Positions 1-9,865 of a stretch of DNA of 64,000 nt are shown here, in pieces. Under the pieces are notes generated by a model. The model did no database searches. It was not told the origin of the DNA and worked only from the letters and a program-made list of their open reading frames with translations. The translations under genes and the position numbers were made by a program. Source of the DNA: Moniliella sp. 'wahieum' (taxonomy: Eukaryota; Basidiomycota; Moniliellomycetes; Moniliellales; Moniliellaceae); the NCBI GenBank assembly GCA_003971905.1, contig RSEE01000159.1, positions 31,999 through 95,998 of the forward strand, in the 5' to 3' direction. Position 1 is the stretch's first letter. The number at the start of each line of letters is the position of its first letter.

Positions 1-900
1 AATCGGGGCAGTACACGTACACTGTTCCCTCATTTCGTCCAGCGCTGCCCACTTGCGCTCCAGGCAGCAGGGGCGCTTGCGCCCTTCCCGCGGTCCAAGC
101 CACCGTCGCTAGCGTCGTTGACAACGCGTCGGATAACAGCAAGCCACCTGCGAAGTTGCTCGAGGAAGGTGTGGGGCTGGGTCCAGTCCAGAACCAACAC
201 AATCAAGCTTTTGGCCAGCGCGTCGAGGGACGGGGGGGGTGGATAGCGTCGCGGCACCGGGAGCGGAGGAGCCATTAGTAGCAGCCGTAGAACCGGTGTG
301 TCGAGTGATAGTGGGGCTTATTTTGGGAAAACACTTGAGCTGCCAATGTCGAGTAGAGCTGCGCATCGGCACGTCAGACTCAGGCTGCTCGGGAGGGAAG
401 GCAAAGTTGAGCAACTGGCAATAGGCGGGGTCCGAGGACGCAGTGTGTAGGCTCCGACACGCGCGAGCACTGTCATAGCACATGTCAGTTCTCGGCTATG
501 CAAAGAAGGAAAGGCAACGTACAGTCGCCCTTGAGTCCCGTCTGCCACGTCCCAGTAGCCGTACGACAGGCCTAAGAGAGGCATGCCCGAAGGGCCCATC
601 AGGTCCGGCGTTTGTCCCTGCCCTTGGGCCGTAGTGGCGGCAGCGGCCGCGGCGGTGAGATCGTCCGCCTCTTCCTTCTGCGGGTCGGAAAAACTAGAGG
701 CGGCAGAGCCGGCAGCAAGGGCCTTGAGAAGAGTGCGCTTGCCCGTCGAAGGCTCGCCGAGAAGAAGGATGTTGTTGGTGGGCACACCGCGGGTATTCTG
801 GACTGAGTTGAGGATCTCGGACCAGAGGCCATGTCCCGTCGTTGCAGCAGCTCCTGCGTCGGCCGGAGGCGACGGCGACAGCGGTGCCCACGTCGGCCAT
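1..900 (-). CDS. Dynein light intermediate chain (partial, 3' end off the window)
   Basis: This is the cargo-adaptor subunit of cytoplasmic dynein 1, a Ras-like G-domain protein. The 5' part reads LWSEILNSVQ, then a P-loop-like segment LLLGEPSTGKRTLLKAL, then LGLSYGYWDVADGT, which is the family's core order. After an intron (donor about 521, acceptor about 465) the chain resumes with SSDPAYCQLLNFAF and then LIVLVLDWTQPHTFLEQLRRW, the characteristic LVLDWTxPWxFLExLRRW segment. The P-loop has R where S/T is usual after GK. The reading frame shifts at least twice (about 835 and about 330). ATGs at 900 and 972 lie in the same upstream frame; 900 (MADVGTAV) is preferred, the longer open frame starting at 965 begins with GTG. 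The C-terminal half is outside the window. Family assignment is firm, exon edges are not. Confidence 0.8.
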
Positions 901-1362
901 AGCAGGGTGGATAGTGGATGGCGTGGCGGGCGTGGCGACGGCGCTCCGGCGCGGGTGCGCCACAACCGCCATTCGACCCGGCTTACCTCAGCGGTTGTCT
1001 GCCACGTGACCTGCGCCTGCCGCTTGTCCTGCGTTTTGTTTCAGAGGCCATGGTGCGCACAGATCGCTCCTCGCGTATATAGGCTGCCCAGCCCCCCGCA
1101 CAATGTGCCTGCCTACGCTCTATGCCCCTTCACATCCCTCCAATCCGATGCAACGCGACGAAGACGATAGTAGAAAAGCACTGGAGAACGCGCCCCAGGA
1201 GCAATAGCGTCACACCACACACCAACAGGCAAAAGAAGGAATAAGAAAAACAAGAGGTGGGCAAAAACTCACAACAAGCAACCGATCATTTTGGGCACCA
1301 GATCCGATAGTTTTTGGCACGATGGTCTCGAGCTCACCGCAACCAGGTTTCCCCCTGCACGC
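901..1362. other. Intergenic, DLIC promoter and RNase T2 3' region
   Basis: No coding sequence is supported. The stretch must hold the promoter of the leftward dynein gene and the 3' end of the leftward RNase T2 gene. I see no repeat in it. Confidence 0.5.
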
Positions 1363-2452
1363 TTAGTTGGGCGCTTCAAAGTACTTGGGCAGGTACTTGA
1401 CCTGGTCCTTGCAGGTCGACGGGGTGGTAGACTCGGTCGAGACGTAGTGGCCACCAAGCAACGGGCCATAAACGTAGTTGAAGTACCAAAACTCGGTCAG
1501 CTCCTCTTTGGCATCGTCGTCACAGCCAATGAACGGCACGGCACCCGTTGCGTTCTTCAGGGCGGACTGGACGTCGGAAAGCGCATAGGTAGTGGTGTTG
1601 GAGGGCACAATGCCTGCTGCGGCTAGCCAGAGGTACGTGGGGTGGCTCTGGAACTGCTTGACAATCTCTTGGAAGTACGCCAGCACGGCATAGTCCGCCG
1701 CGGAAATCGGCTTGCCATTCACAAAGTCGGACCGGATGTTGGCAGGGGGCATGCACGAGGCGCGCATGGCGCTAAAGCACGTGCCGTGCTTGTTGTACTC
1801 ATGCTCGGGCAGACCGGGGCTGTAGTACTGGTCCATGATGAGCGCAAGACCGGGATCGTACTTGGACACAATGTCCCGGATCTCCTGTTCGGTGTACTCG
1901 GGATACCGGTAGTGTTGGAGCACGACTGGAAACAAAAAGAGGATTAGTCAACATGCCCTTGGGTCCACCAATTTGAATTGGCCATACGAACAGGACTTGG
2001 TACTCACAGCAGGGTACAACGAGTTGCAGTAGTCTGTACCACAAAGATGGAGAGAATGTAGCATGGTCCAAGGGATCAGTACTCATACGATAACAAAGGG
2101 AAGGAATACTAACCTGGCCAAAGACCGTGGATCGTAGTGGAGTCGAGAGACGCCGTCGTGTTCACCGCGCCCGAGTCCCAAAACTGAGTGACGAGCAGCA
2201 AGCCCGACTGCAGGCCTGGATCCGTATCGTTCTTGGGGTCGATCCAGGTGTTGGTGCAGCAAGACTCGGGGGTGTTCGGCTTTACCCAGGTGACATTGGT
2301 GCAAGCGGAGGGTGAGAGCCTTGCCACACGCCTGGAGGTCGTTCGGGCCCCAGCCGGCCGGGGTGGACCCGGGCAGAGGGACATGACGGAGGCCGTGGCA
2401 CCGGGCAGGGCCAAGACGGCGGTGGCAGCGCCGCAAGAGAGAGTTGGGACAT
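1363..2452 (-). CDS. Secreted ribonuclease T2
   Basis: An extracellular or vacuolar acid RNase that cleaves single-stranded RNA through 2',3'-cyclic phosphates. Both catalytic signatures are visible: CAS I as STTIHGLWP near 2115 and CAS II as EHEYNKHGTC near 1785, each with its catalytic His. Cysteines typical of the family surround them (TPESCCTNTW, KHGTCFSAMRASC). Two introns fit: about 2027-2094 (after GLWP) and about 1935-2003, leaving a small middle exon that begins DYCNSLYPA. The ATG at 2452 opens a hydrophobic leader once single-base shifts near 2430 and 2330 are allowed for; another shift lies near 1915 between SCSNTTGIP and EYTEQEIRD. The protein ends at 1363 with KYLPKYFEAPN. The family call is secure. 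Confidence 0.88.
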
Positions 2453-2914
2453 GGGGCGTCTGGTTGTGGTGGGGAAGAGGAAAGAGGGGGAGGGGGAAGG
2501 AGAGGGAGAGGCAAAGGGAAGGACGCCGTGAAATGTGACAAGAGTAGGCTTTGGCGTGTTGGTGAACTTCCCATTCAGCTGGTTCACTTGGCCATGTGCC
2601 ACTAGCAATCGGACCCCCGCAACGTGGTTTGGGGCACACTGGCGCTGCGCTGCCTGATCTGCAGCGTGGCCAAGATAAAGCGATTGAACGTTTGAACGTT
2701 TGCCCAACGTACCTAGCCATCAGCCCATGCTGCACAGCCCAGCCTGTGCCTGAGGCCTGGCAGGCTACCCGAGGCAAAAGCGGCCATCATCGCATCCCTC
2801 CCATCTCCCTCCCATCCATCTCCTCCTGGGGCTGTTCCCTGCTGTTCCTAGCGCCAATCGCTGGTGTTCTGTTCCTCTTGAAATTTAAAGGTAATCTCAT
2901 CATCCATTCCTCCC
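2453..2914. other. Intergenic, RNase T2 promoter side
   Basis: No gene seen. It contains a long purine-rich tract at about 2469-2521 and an 8-bp tandem motif at 2684-2702. Its right edge, CTCCC at 2910-2914, is the left copy of the retroelement target-site duplication. Confidence 0.5.
2684..2702. repeat. Tandem TTGAACGT x2.4
   Basis: Two exact copies of TTGAACGT followed by a partial copy. It belongs to the same sequence family (TTGAAC/GTTCAA) as heptamer arrays at 6457, 27128, 32126, 55368 and 59153. Confidence 0.6.
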
Positions 2915-3152
2915 TGTTGGCCTAGGGAGCCGGACGGGCAGAAGGATGAGGAGAAGGTGATGGATTGGAGCCAGAGTTGGGTCTGGGTACAGAGGCATCT
3001 ATATAGGAGGCTGGACTAGGCACAGGGACAGTGAGTCACACAGGAGAGTGCAGGGCACAGGGACAGTGACACGCAGGGACGTCAGCGTGGAAGCCGATGG
3101 AACCGAGGCGAACCTGGTCTACCGACTGGGAGCCAGAGGATCACAGTCAACA
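2915..3152 (-). repeat. LTR, left copy (238 bp)
   Basis: Begins TGTTGGCCTAGG and ends ACAGTCAACA. It contains a TCTATATAGGAGG segment near 2997 that reads as a TATA-like box on either strand. It is almost identical to the right copy apart from single-base gaps, so insertion is recent. Confidence 0.9.
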
Positions 3153-3871
3153 CCCCCGCTGGCCAGGGAACCCGGAGACATCGGTTGTGGGATGAGCTCC
3201 TGCCAGTGGATGTAGAGAGGGGGGACTTGAGTGGCAACCGGGACGAATGGCCTGGAGTTGTGCATGGCCACACGACTGGCCTACACCCCCGCTGTCCAGG
3301 ATGACACCTGAACGAGCCGAGCGCTTGTGGTTGGTGTATTGTGCGACCGCCAGATGCTTGTAGAAGTCTTAGAAGTAAAAGTAGTAGGGGTTGCGCCCCG
3401 AAGCGATTTGGTGGGCAAAAGTAAAAGCACCAGTTATAGGTGTAGTGAAAGAAATTGGAAACTTGGAGTAAATGCGGTCCAAGGTCGTTTGGCATCAAAA
3501 TTGGATGCGTTTGGTAGTTGTTTGGTTCCGCATGCCTGGTGCCAGTGGGGTCCATTGGGCATGGGAAATGAACGGGCGCTATGCGTCAACCGTCTTGATC
3601 TGTTTGGGTTCTCTTTGTTGTTGAAAAAGAGGAGTGGAAGAAGTTGGGTGACACCCCCCCCCATCCTTTCCCCAGGTGCCCCGGATGAATTGGCAATCCG
3701 GGGCGTGTAGCCGTGGGTGGGGCACTTGATGAGCAGCCACCCCCGCTTTCTGCGATTCGCCTGCGCCGTTTTGTCGTTGGAGGAATTTCGTCTCGTTGAC
3801 GATACCCGACACGTTTTGTTCCGTCGTGTGTTGTCCCTAAAAATCATTGCCCCATCTGTGGGGGACGAGTG

Positions 3872-3942
3872 TGCCGATTGTGGCGGTAGTATGCCGATTG
3901 TGGCGGGTAGCCGATTGTGGGTAAGGCGCCGATTGTGGCGGT
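3872..3942. repeat. Internal tandem repeat GCCGATTGTGG x4
   Basis: Four copies of a unit built on GCCGATTGTGGCGG, spaced about 18-20 bp, inside the retroelement. On the minus strand it reads CCACAATCGGC. Confidence 0.75.
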
Positions 3943-4063
3943 GGTGTTGTTGGGCGGGAGGACGGGTGTGTCTTGTGGCTTGGCGGCTTAGCTTGGGCTT
4001 GTAGGCTTGGGGGTGGGCTTGCTTGAAGAGCGCTCCCCTTCCGGGGGGATCAGATTGTAGCTC

Positions 4064-4301
4064 TGTTGGCCTAGGGAGCCGGACGGGCAGAAGGATGAGG
4101 AGAAGGTGATGGATTGGAGCCAGAGTTGGGTCTGGGTACAGAGGCATCTATATAGGAGGCTGACTAGGCACAGGGACAGTGAGTCACACAGGAGAGAGTG
4201 CAGGGCACAGGACAGTGACACGCAGGGACGTCAGCGTGGAAGCCGATGGAACCGAGGCGAACCTGGTCTACCGACTGGGAGCCAGAGGATCACAGTCAAC
4301 A
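4064..4301 (-). repeat. LTR, right copy (238 bp)
   Basis: Same ends as the left LTR and followed directly by the CTCCC duplication. Compared with the left copy it differs by isolated one- or two-base indels, for example GGCTGACT against GGCTGGACT. Confidence 0.9.
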
Positions 4302-4537
4302 CTCCCCCCCTTCCTATCCTAATAACGGTCGTGTTCACGACAACCCGCGTTCCCCTTGCCCTGATTGCTATACACCTAGATCAGGATGTGGCATAGCACA
4401 AGCGCGGGATAGTCTGGGCGGGCAAAGTGATACCCCCCCCCATCCACAAGCGCGCGCTACCCCATCTGCGTACAAGGCGCGTAAAATGCATTCCCCATTA
4501 GGATTCCCATTGAGACTCCCATTTGGAAAGCAAAGAA

Positions 4538-5004
4538 CTAAGCCATGTCCTTAATAAACTTGCGGATCAGGCCTTCCTGCGCACACGCCGGCACATCCTC
4601 CAACCGACCCACCTCCTTCCCATCCCGCATCGCCACAATCGTCGGTACACACTTCACCCCGTACTGAGCCCGGGCAAAGTTAGTCCCTTGCCGCCAGACG
4701 GGGGGTTCTCCCACATTCACCAGGTAGCCCTCTGCGGCGCCCCCGGGTCCAAAGACTTGTTGGATCGCCGGCAATGATTGACGGCAGTCGGGGCACCACG
4801 ATGGCGTGCCTGTCCAGCGTCAGTACTCAGTGTTTGTCCTGTGTGCTTGCGACCCCTGGCCATGGGCAGAGGGCAGACAGAAAACCAATATCGAGTAGAC
4901 AAGGTGAGAGAGGACATACCATTGGCCCAGAAGATAAAGTAGCGGGTGGTAGTGCTCTTGGTCAGCTCAGCGAGCTGAGTAGGTGTGGCGGTCGGCAACG
5001 ACAT
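4538..5004 (-). CDS. TXNDC17: TXNDC17/TRP14-like thioredoxin-domain protein
   Basis: A small cytosolic thioredoxin-fold oxidoreductase. Two exons (5004-4920 and 4809-4538) join cleanly across a 110-nt GT-AG intron to a 118-residue protein, close to the family's usual length. The active site is WCPDC in TPSWCPDCRQSLPAI, with the extra residues before the cis-Pro motif (VPTIV) expected of the TRP14 type. The start MSLPTATPTQL is the first ATG in frame. No frameshift is present. It lies just right of the retroelement, and its upstream side holds a TGACGCG tandem array about 100 bp away. Known family members reduce small disulfides and persulfides; the role here is inferred from family. Confidence 0.9.
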
Positions 5005-5101
5005 GGTGGGTAGGAAGCAAGGCTTCTGTCCCACGACCATCTTTTTTCCGTTACAAGCGTGGGCCGGAGGCGCTGCTTGCAAGCTTGTCAAAGCATGGGA
5101 C

Positions 5102-5122
5102 TGACGCGTGACGCGTGACGTG
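5102..5122. promoter_or_regulatory. TGACGCG heptamer array with two ACGCGT (MCB) boxes
   Basis: Three heptamers in tandem, TGACGCG TGACGCG TGACGTG, about 98 bp upstream of the TXNDC17 ATG. Each junction creates ACGCGT, the MluI cell-cycle box bound by MBF-type factors in ascomycete yeasts. The regulatory role is inferred. Confidence 0.5.
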
Positions 5123-6407
5123 ATTAATTTGATTGCGAATGTGGTCAGCCGATCCACCCGCTCGTTGCCAAATTTCCATCCAACGTTCCAACCCCTCCCA
5201 ACCTGAAATTTGAACAGTTTGAAATTTGACCTTTGAATCTGGGCACGACTACACATTTCAAATCCGCACGTGCATTCAATGTGTTCCGTTGGTTGAGGGT
5301 GCGAACCATCTGTTGTTGGGTGCTAAACCACTTCATAGTGCTGCCTCACTCAACACTCCCAAATCCTAGTAGTCTTTTCCACCCATTGGGCCCGACCTGG
5401 TCCTCCTCTGACCGATGCACTCCTTGCATGGCAACTCCTGCAAGTGAGATGGATGTGGCCTATCGCTTTGGCCGAAGTAAAAACAGAACGACGACGGACA
5501 TTCCGTAAAGATCACAATGAGGCGGAGGAAAGGGGGACAATAGATACAGGGAAAAGAAGGAATGCAAGGAGTCAAACCAAGTCAGCCTTGAGCGAAACGA
5601 CCGTCCAAGCTCCAGAGAGATACAAAGGTGCAGTGGTATCCCGACAGCCAGGGAGCTCAGCGGCCCAAAACAGCCGAGGGCAGGCAACTGTATTCGTATA
5701 TGGGTCTCGCACCGCGGGAAACTTTTGGACGTGGATCTGATGGCACTGCACGTTGTTTTGGGCCGGACGGACGCGAAGCCACCCCTCAGGACGCGCAGAA
5801 GCGAGGATGACTTGGTGGGACAATGTAATAGAGCGCGAGTGCCATTCGTGCCTATCAAGGATGGTATAAATGACATATGAAAGTACACAGCAGTCCGACA
5901 CACACAGCGCACTGGATCTGTTGGATGTTTGGCTACATGCGGAAGGAGATGGGTGGCATCATGTTTCGAGAGGATACGATCCCAGAAAAGGTTGAGTAGA
6001 AGCTGTTGGCACGATGCTGAGACGTCTGTACGCGACGTTGGCATGCGCATGCCGCTGTGGATGTGAGACGGATGGACAGGGTGGCTACAGGGGCAGTGTG
6101 TGGATGGAGGTGCTGACGCGCTGAAAGAGATGAGGTCGATGAGGTCAACGCATCTCCGCTGCTCGGGGAGGCGCAACAAGAAGGAGGAGGAGTGTCAGAC
6201 AGGCCACAAGCACGGCATGCACACGAATGTTGGAAAGAGATGGTGTTCCGAAGAGCAAGTTGCCGGTGCGGGTGAGCTGTGCTGATGCGCTGATGGACTG
6301 ATGCACTGATCCCTCGTGGCCGGTGGGGGGGCAGTGTGGATTGGGCACAAACGCTAAGGCCTAGCGCTGTCCGTACCTGCAAGGGGGGGGGAGGCAGAAG
6401 GAGACCG

Positions 6408-6442
6408 ATGGATGATGGATGGATGGATGGATGGATGGATGG
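6408..6442. repeat. (GGAT)n microsatellite
   Basis: About eight copies of GGAT/ATGG with one interruption (GATGATGGATGG). It is a simple sequence repeat with no coding evidence. Confidence 0.85.
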
Positions 6443-6456
6443 CCGACCATCGATCC

Positions 6457-6469
6457 TTCAACGTTCAAG
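6457..6469. repeat. CTTCAAC/GTTCAAG heptamer pair
   Basis: Two 7-bp units in tandem, of the GTTCAAC family seen at 27128, 32126 and 55368. Confidence 0.45.
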
Positions 6470-6764
6470 CTGCCCCATGGGGCAAGGGACGAGTGCGACC
6501 GGTGAGGAATGGGGATGGGTGAGGATCGAGGACGTGGGATGGCTAGTGGCTGGGGAGGCGCAGGCTTGCAATGCCCCTCTGATGCGCTGAGCGCGGTCAC
6601 CGGTCAGGTGACCCAACCAGGGGGGGCTTGCAGTGGCACCACTCGAGAGAGCGCGCAAGCAGGAGAGCAGGCATGGAGCAAGCACTGCCCTGCTGCAGCT
6701 GCAAGCGCCCTTGCACCGCTGGGATCGACACACCCGGGTGGATCGGTGGGTGCGGTGACCGTTC

Positions 6765-6781
6765 TGATCGATGATCGATGA
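6765..6781. repeat. TGATCGA heptamer x2.4
   Basis: TGATCGA TGATCGA TGA. Related ATCGATGATC sequences occur at about 28876, 29918, 30104, 43628 and 55706, all intergenic. Confidence 0.55.
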
Positions 6782-6994
6782 GGTAAGGCATGCAAAGCCA
6801 CGTTGACAACCCAGGCGGCACGGGGCGCAGTGTGCCGGGGCAAAGGCGCCTCTCGCTGGGCTGTGCTCAATGTACATGGCACCCGTCGCACAGGCCCAAC
6901 CACAGCCACTGTGGCTAGTGCTCCTGCGGGTGCCTTGCAGCGCACGCATGCCCCATGCGCATGCCCCAGAGACGCACCCAGCACTCGGCACGCC

Positions 6995-7011
6995 CGCGTC
7001 ACGCGTCACGC
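6995..7011. promoter_or_regulatory. CGCGTCA heptamer x2.4 (inverted TGACGCG), MCB-like
   Basis: CGCGTCA CGCGTCA CGC is the reverse complement of the array at 5102 and contains ACGCGT. It lies about 420 bp upstream of the cyclin ATG. Confidence 0.45.
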
Positions 7012-7430
7012 CACCCGCAGCACAGCGCCCGTCTGCCAGCAGCCACCCGGCCCCCCCTGCTGAGGTGGCAGGCAGGGCCCCCCAGCTGGCCACCCAGAGC
7101 ACCACACAGAACACCACCCCCGCCACACCGCCCCCGTGCTGGCCCACCCACACCCACGCAGCCCAGCTGCCGTCTGCGCTGATTTCATCATTACAATTGC
7201 TGCTGCCACCCCCCCCCCGTCTCACCCGCTCTCCTCTCCCCCACCACCACCACCACCCCGTCCCACCTCCCCCTTCTCCCCTCGTTCGCTTGTGCTGGCC
7301 ACGAGCGTCGTTGCCACTGCCACTCACCACCCCCTATCGCTGTGCGACTCATCTCTCCCCCTCATCCATCGCTGGTCGATCTTATCCCGTGCCACCCGCC
7401 CCCCACCTCCCATTCCCCACTTGCTCCGCC

Positions 7431-8495
7431 ATGTCGTCTGCTGCCGCCATGGGCTTCTCCGCCTCCCAAACCCGCCGTCACCATGCCAGCCTCCTCCCCA
7501 GGATTGTCCACAACGTCTCCCTCCTGGACCTGATCAAGTCGCACGTGTCCCACGACATGGTCGTCTACCTCGCCCACAGTGTCGCCCATGTCATCCAGTG
7601 CGGAGACGAGGAGGAAGAGTTGATGCCTACCCCGCTTCCAGGCACGAGCCTGATCGATGTAGCCCATGCCGATCCTGCGGTGCACTCCCCAAGTCGCTGG
7701 CCTGCCCAGCCTCGAGACATTCATCACGCAGCTAGTCGAGCACTCCAATGTCCAGGTCTCGACGCTGGTGTGCACGCTGGTCTACCTTGCTCGCTTGAAG
7801 ACCCGTTTGCCTGGTGTGGCCAAGGGCATGCCCTGCACGCGCCATCGTGTGTTCTTGGCCGCCCTCATCCTGGCTGCTAAGTACCTCAACGACTCGTCTC
7901 CCAAGAACAAGCATTGGTGCCGCTACGCGCAGCTCTCTTCTCTCTGGCCGAAGTCAACCTGATGGAGAAACAGTTGCTCTACTTGCTGGACTATGATCTT
8001 CGCATTGATGAGTCCGAACTTGTCTTCCATGTTGCACCCTTCTTCCGCCACTTTGAGCTGCCGGCGGACAAGGGCCGTCGGGAGATGTACCTCCGTGGTG
8101 TCGAGGCTGGGCGCGAGATGCTTCGCTACGCGCCCGTGCGACCGAACGGCGCATCTACCTTCGTGCTTGCCTCAAGACGAGTGCCGTTTTGGAAGGACAA
8201 TGGTGCCACGCTGCCGCCTGCCCTGCCCACTACGCTTGCGCGCCCGCATTATGAGACTCATGTGGCGCATGCGCTGTCGTCCGGTACCATCGACACGGCT
8301 ACTCTCCTCTCCCGAGTTGGTGGACGACTCAGGGAACTCGTCCACGTCTACCTCTCCCTCGGACATGCCCACGCATCCCCCGTTCGCCCGGACCTAGCGC
8401 GGCTTGTACGCGCTTTCCGTGCCGAGGTGCGAAGGACGCTTCCCACGCCACTGCTGTGCCTTGGCCCCGCATCCCCGCGCCCGCCGCGGCAGTGA
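7431..8495 (+). CDS. PCL1/2-type cyclin (Pho85 CDK partner)
   Basis: A cyclin of the Pho80/Pcl group, which binds a Pho85-type CDK in cell-cycle entry, polarity or nutrient signalling. The cyclin box is nearly diagnostic: [22 protein letters not shown], then [20 protein letters not shown] and [10 protein letters not shown], then [21 protein letters not shown]. The ATG at 7431 starts [14 protein letters not shown]. The chain crosses frames near 7700 and 7928 (KHWCRYA into ALFSLAEV) with no usable splice sites, so these look like indels. After the cyclin box comes a 150-residue tail without known motifs. The stop at 8495 is the end of the best frame, but protein-like sequence in another frame reaches about 8578, so the true C terminus is uncertain. 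Confidence 0.87.
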
Positions 8496-9865
8496 CGCCT
8501 ACTGGCTACCACGCCGTATCCGCCCCGGGGTACGCCGCTCACCTCCCCGACCTGCCCCGCAACGGCTTGCGCGCCTAGGGCGGTGCTCCCATGCGCTGGC
8601 GCATGGTACCCCCTCCCTGGCATGAGGCTGACACGGTCTCCTATAACCCCCTTCCCCCCCCCGCTGCTACAGCTCGTGTCATCCCTTTGGATCAATACCC
8701 TTTTGTTCCCTCTGGCACGTGCCCTTGCATCTGATTTCCCCCTACCTATCCCTTCCCCTTATCCGCTCTTCCGCGACCCCACCCCTCACGCGTCCTGTTG
8801 GGCATCCTGATGGTATAACGACTGGAACCCCCCTCCCCTCTACGTTCTACCCTCTACGCTCTGCCCTTTTCACCATGTAAGTGTGCCTGTTGGGCCTCTG
8901 GCCCGTGCTGTGTTCACCAATCTCAACCTATTTCACTTAGCTTCACCTCTCTTGCACGCCACCTGTTCCTTTTTTTCTGCCAGTTTCTAGCTACCGTTGA
9001 CTACGCTCGTTCTAGTTTGTCACTATCGTTGGACGTTCCTAGCGTTACTAGCATATCACCCCCTGTTCTTGTTGGACTGTACCACTGGGTTCCTTTTCTG
9101 TCCAAGTCTCCGCCATCGCTCCTCCCTCCATCCATCCTGTCGACCTTGATCTTGATCTTGATCTTCGTCTTCATCTGAACTTCATCTTGATCTTCGTACC
9201 TTGATCTTGATCTTCACACTGATACCTCCTTTACTCCACCGCCCCCAACGTACTCTTGGATCTACCCTTCTCTGGAAAGCAAAGGTGACCGCGACTGGGC
9301 CGAGTGCTGCCTAAAGGACTCACAGCGCAGATGGTATCACACTCTCCCTACGCTTCTCCTTTCCCTTCCGTCTCCTTATCTCTCCGTACCTCGCCCCGTC
9401 CTGGAGACGGGGCTAGATTGGGTCGCACCCTGGAATCAGGAAGCATTTCCGATGCTTGTATGTATATCGGGGGTAGTAGGAGATATACGAGGGAGTCCTT
9501 GTGGCGGGATCGAAAGACAGGGAGCAACGGTGTGACATAGACCGAGGGCAAGTGTCGGGGCAGGAGCGTGCTACATCGAGGCTGGTCGCCTGACCTGCTC
9601 CGATAGTCGACGGGCTCGTGGCCGCTATGGTCCCTTGAGCTCTTGAGGCCCATGCGGACACCTGGCCGAGGCGCCCTGATGAATTCCGCGGCGCACGGGC
9701 ACACACGCGATGGCCGTGCTTGGATGAGGATGCGTGGGGCGGAACAAGGAGGGCGACGGCTGCCGGCTGACGTAAGGGAGGGGGGCAGCTGAGGTGGCCT
9801 CTGGCTAGCCTGGCGCTATCTGACGCATCCACCCACGCTTCCCTCCCCCCCTCCATCCCTCCACC
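8496..9865. other. 1.4-kb intergenic region, cyclin 3' side and UFD2 promoter
   Basis: T/C-rich sequence with no supported gene. It includes a degenerate (CTTGAT)n repeat at about 9146-9216. Open frames on both strands near 9304-9856 overlap each other and show no conserved motif. Confidence 0.45.
9146..9216. repeat. Degenerate (CTTGAT/CTTCGT)n hexamer tract
   Basis: Repeated CTTGATCTTGATCTTGATCTTCG followed by variants. A pyrimidine-rich simple repeat in the UFD2 upstream region. Confidence 0.7.

Larger units (their letters stand above)
2915..4301 (-). mobile_element. Non-autonomous LTR retroelement (1,387 bp) with 5-bp TSD
   Basis: Two 238-bp direct repeats (2915-3152 and 4064-4301) differ by only a few indels and both run from TGTTGG to TCAACA, the TG...CA ends expected of LTRs. 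The element is flanked by identical CTCCC on both sides (2910-2914 and 4302-4306), a perfect 5-bp target-site duplication. The interior is only 911 bp, far too short for gag-pol. On the minus strand an AGCGGGGG purine run (3160-3153) abuts one LTR as a polypurine tract would, so minus orientation is preferred. A minus-strand VILDSGG-like peptide near 3290-3306 could be a remnant of a copia-type protease DSG site, but this is weak. The interior also has a 4-copy repeat at 3872-3942. It looks like a deletion derivative or TRIM-like element mobilised in trans. Confidence 0.88.
5005..7430. other. 2.4-kb divergent intergenic region
   Basis: Lies between leftward TXNDC17 and the rightward cyclin. 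Open frames here show no conserved motif, overlap each other on both strands and have low-complexity composition. The region carries several short tandem arrays (5102, 6408, 6457, 6765, 6995) listed separately, and C/T-rich tracts just before the cyclin ATG that probably mark its 5' UTR. Confidence 0.5.

Noticed and set aside
3100-3310. Full copia-type protease in the LTR element
   Set aside because: Only a short VILDSGG-like peptide is visible; no downstream integrase or reverse transcriptase motifs fit in the interior.
5460-6179. 239-residue minus-strand open frame upstream of TXNDC17
   Set aside because: No conserved motif; overlapping frames on both strands are equally open.
6458-7330. 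290-residue minus-strand open frame
   Set aside because: Gly/Trp-rich low-complexity translation of a C/T-rich promoter region; no conserved segment and no neighbour support.
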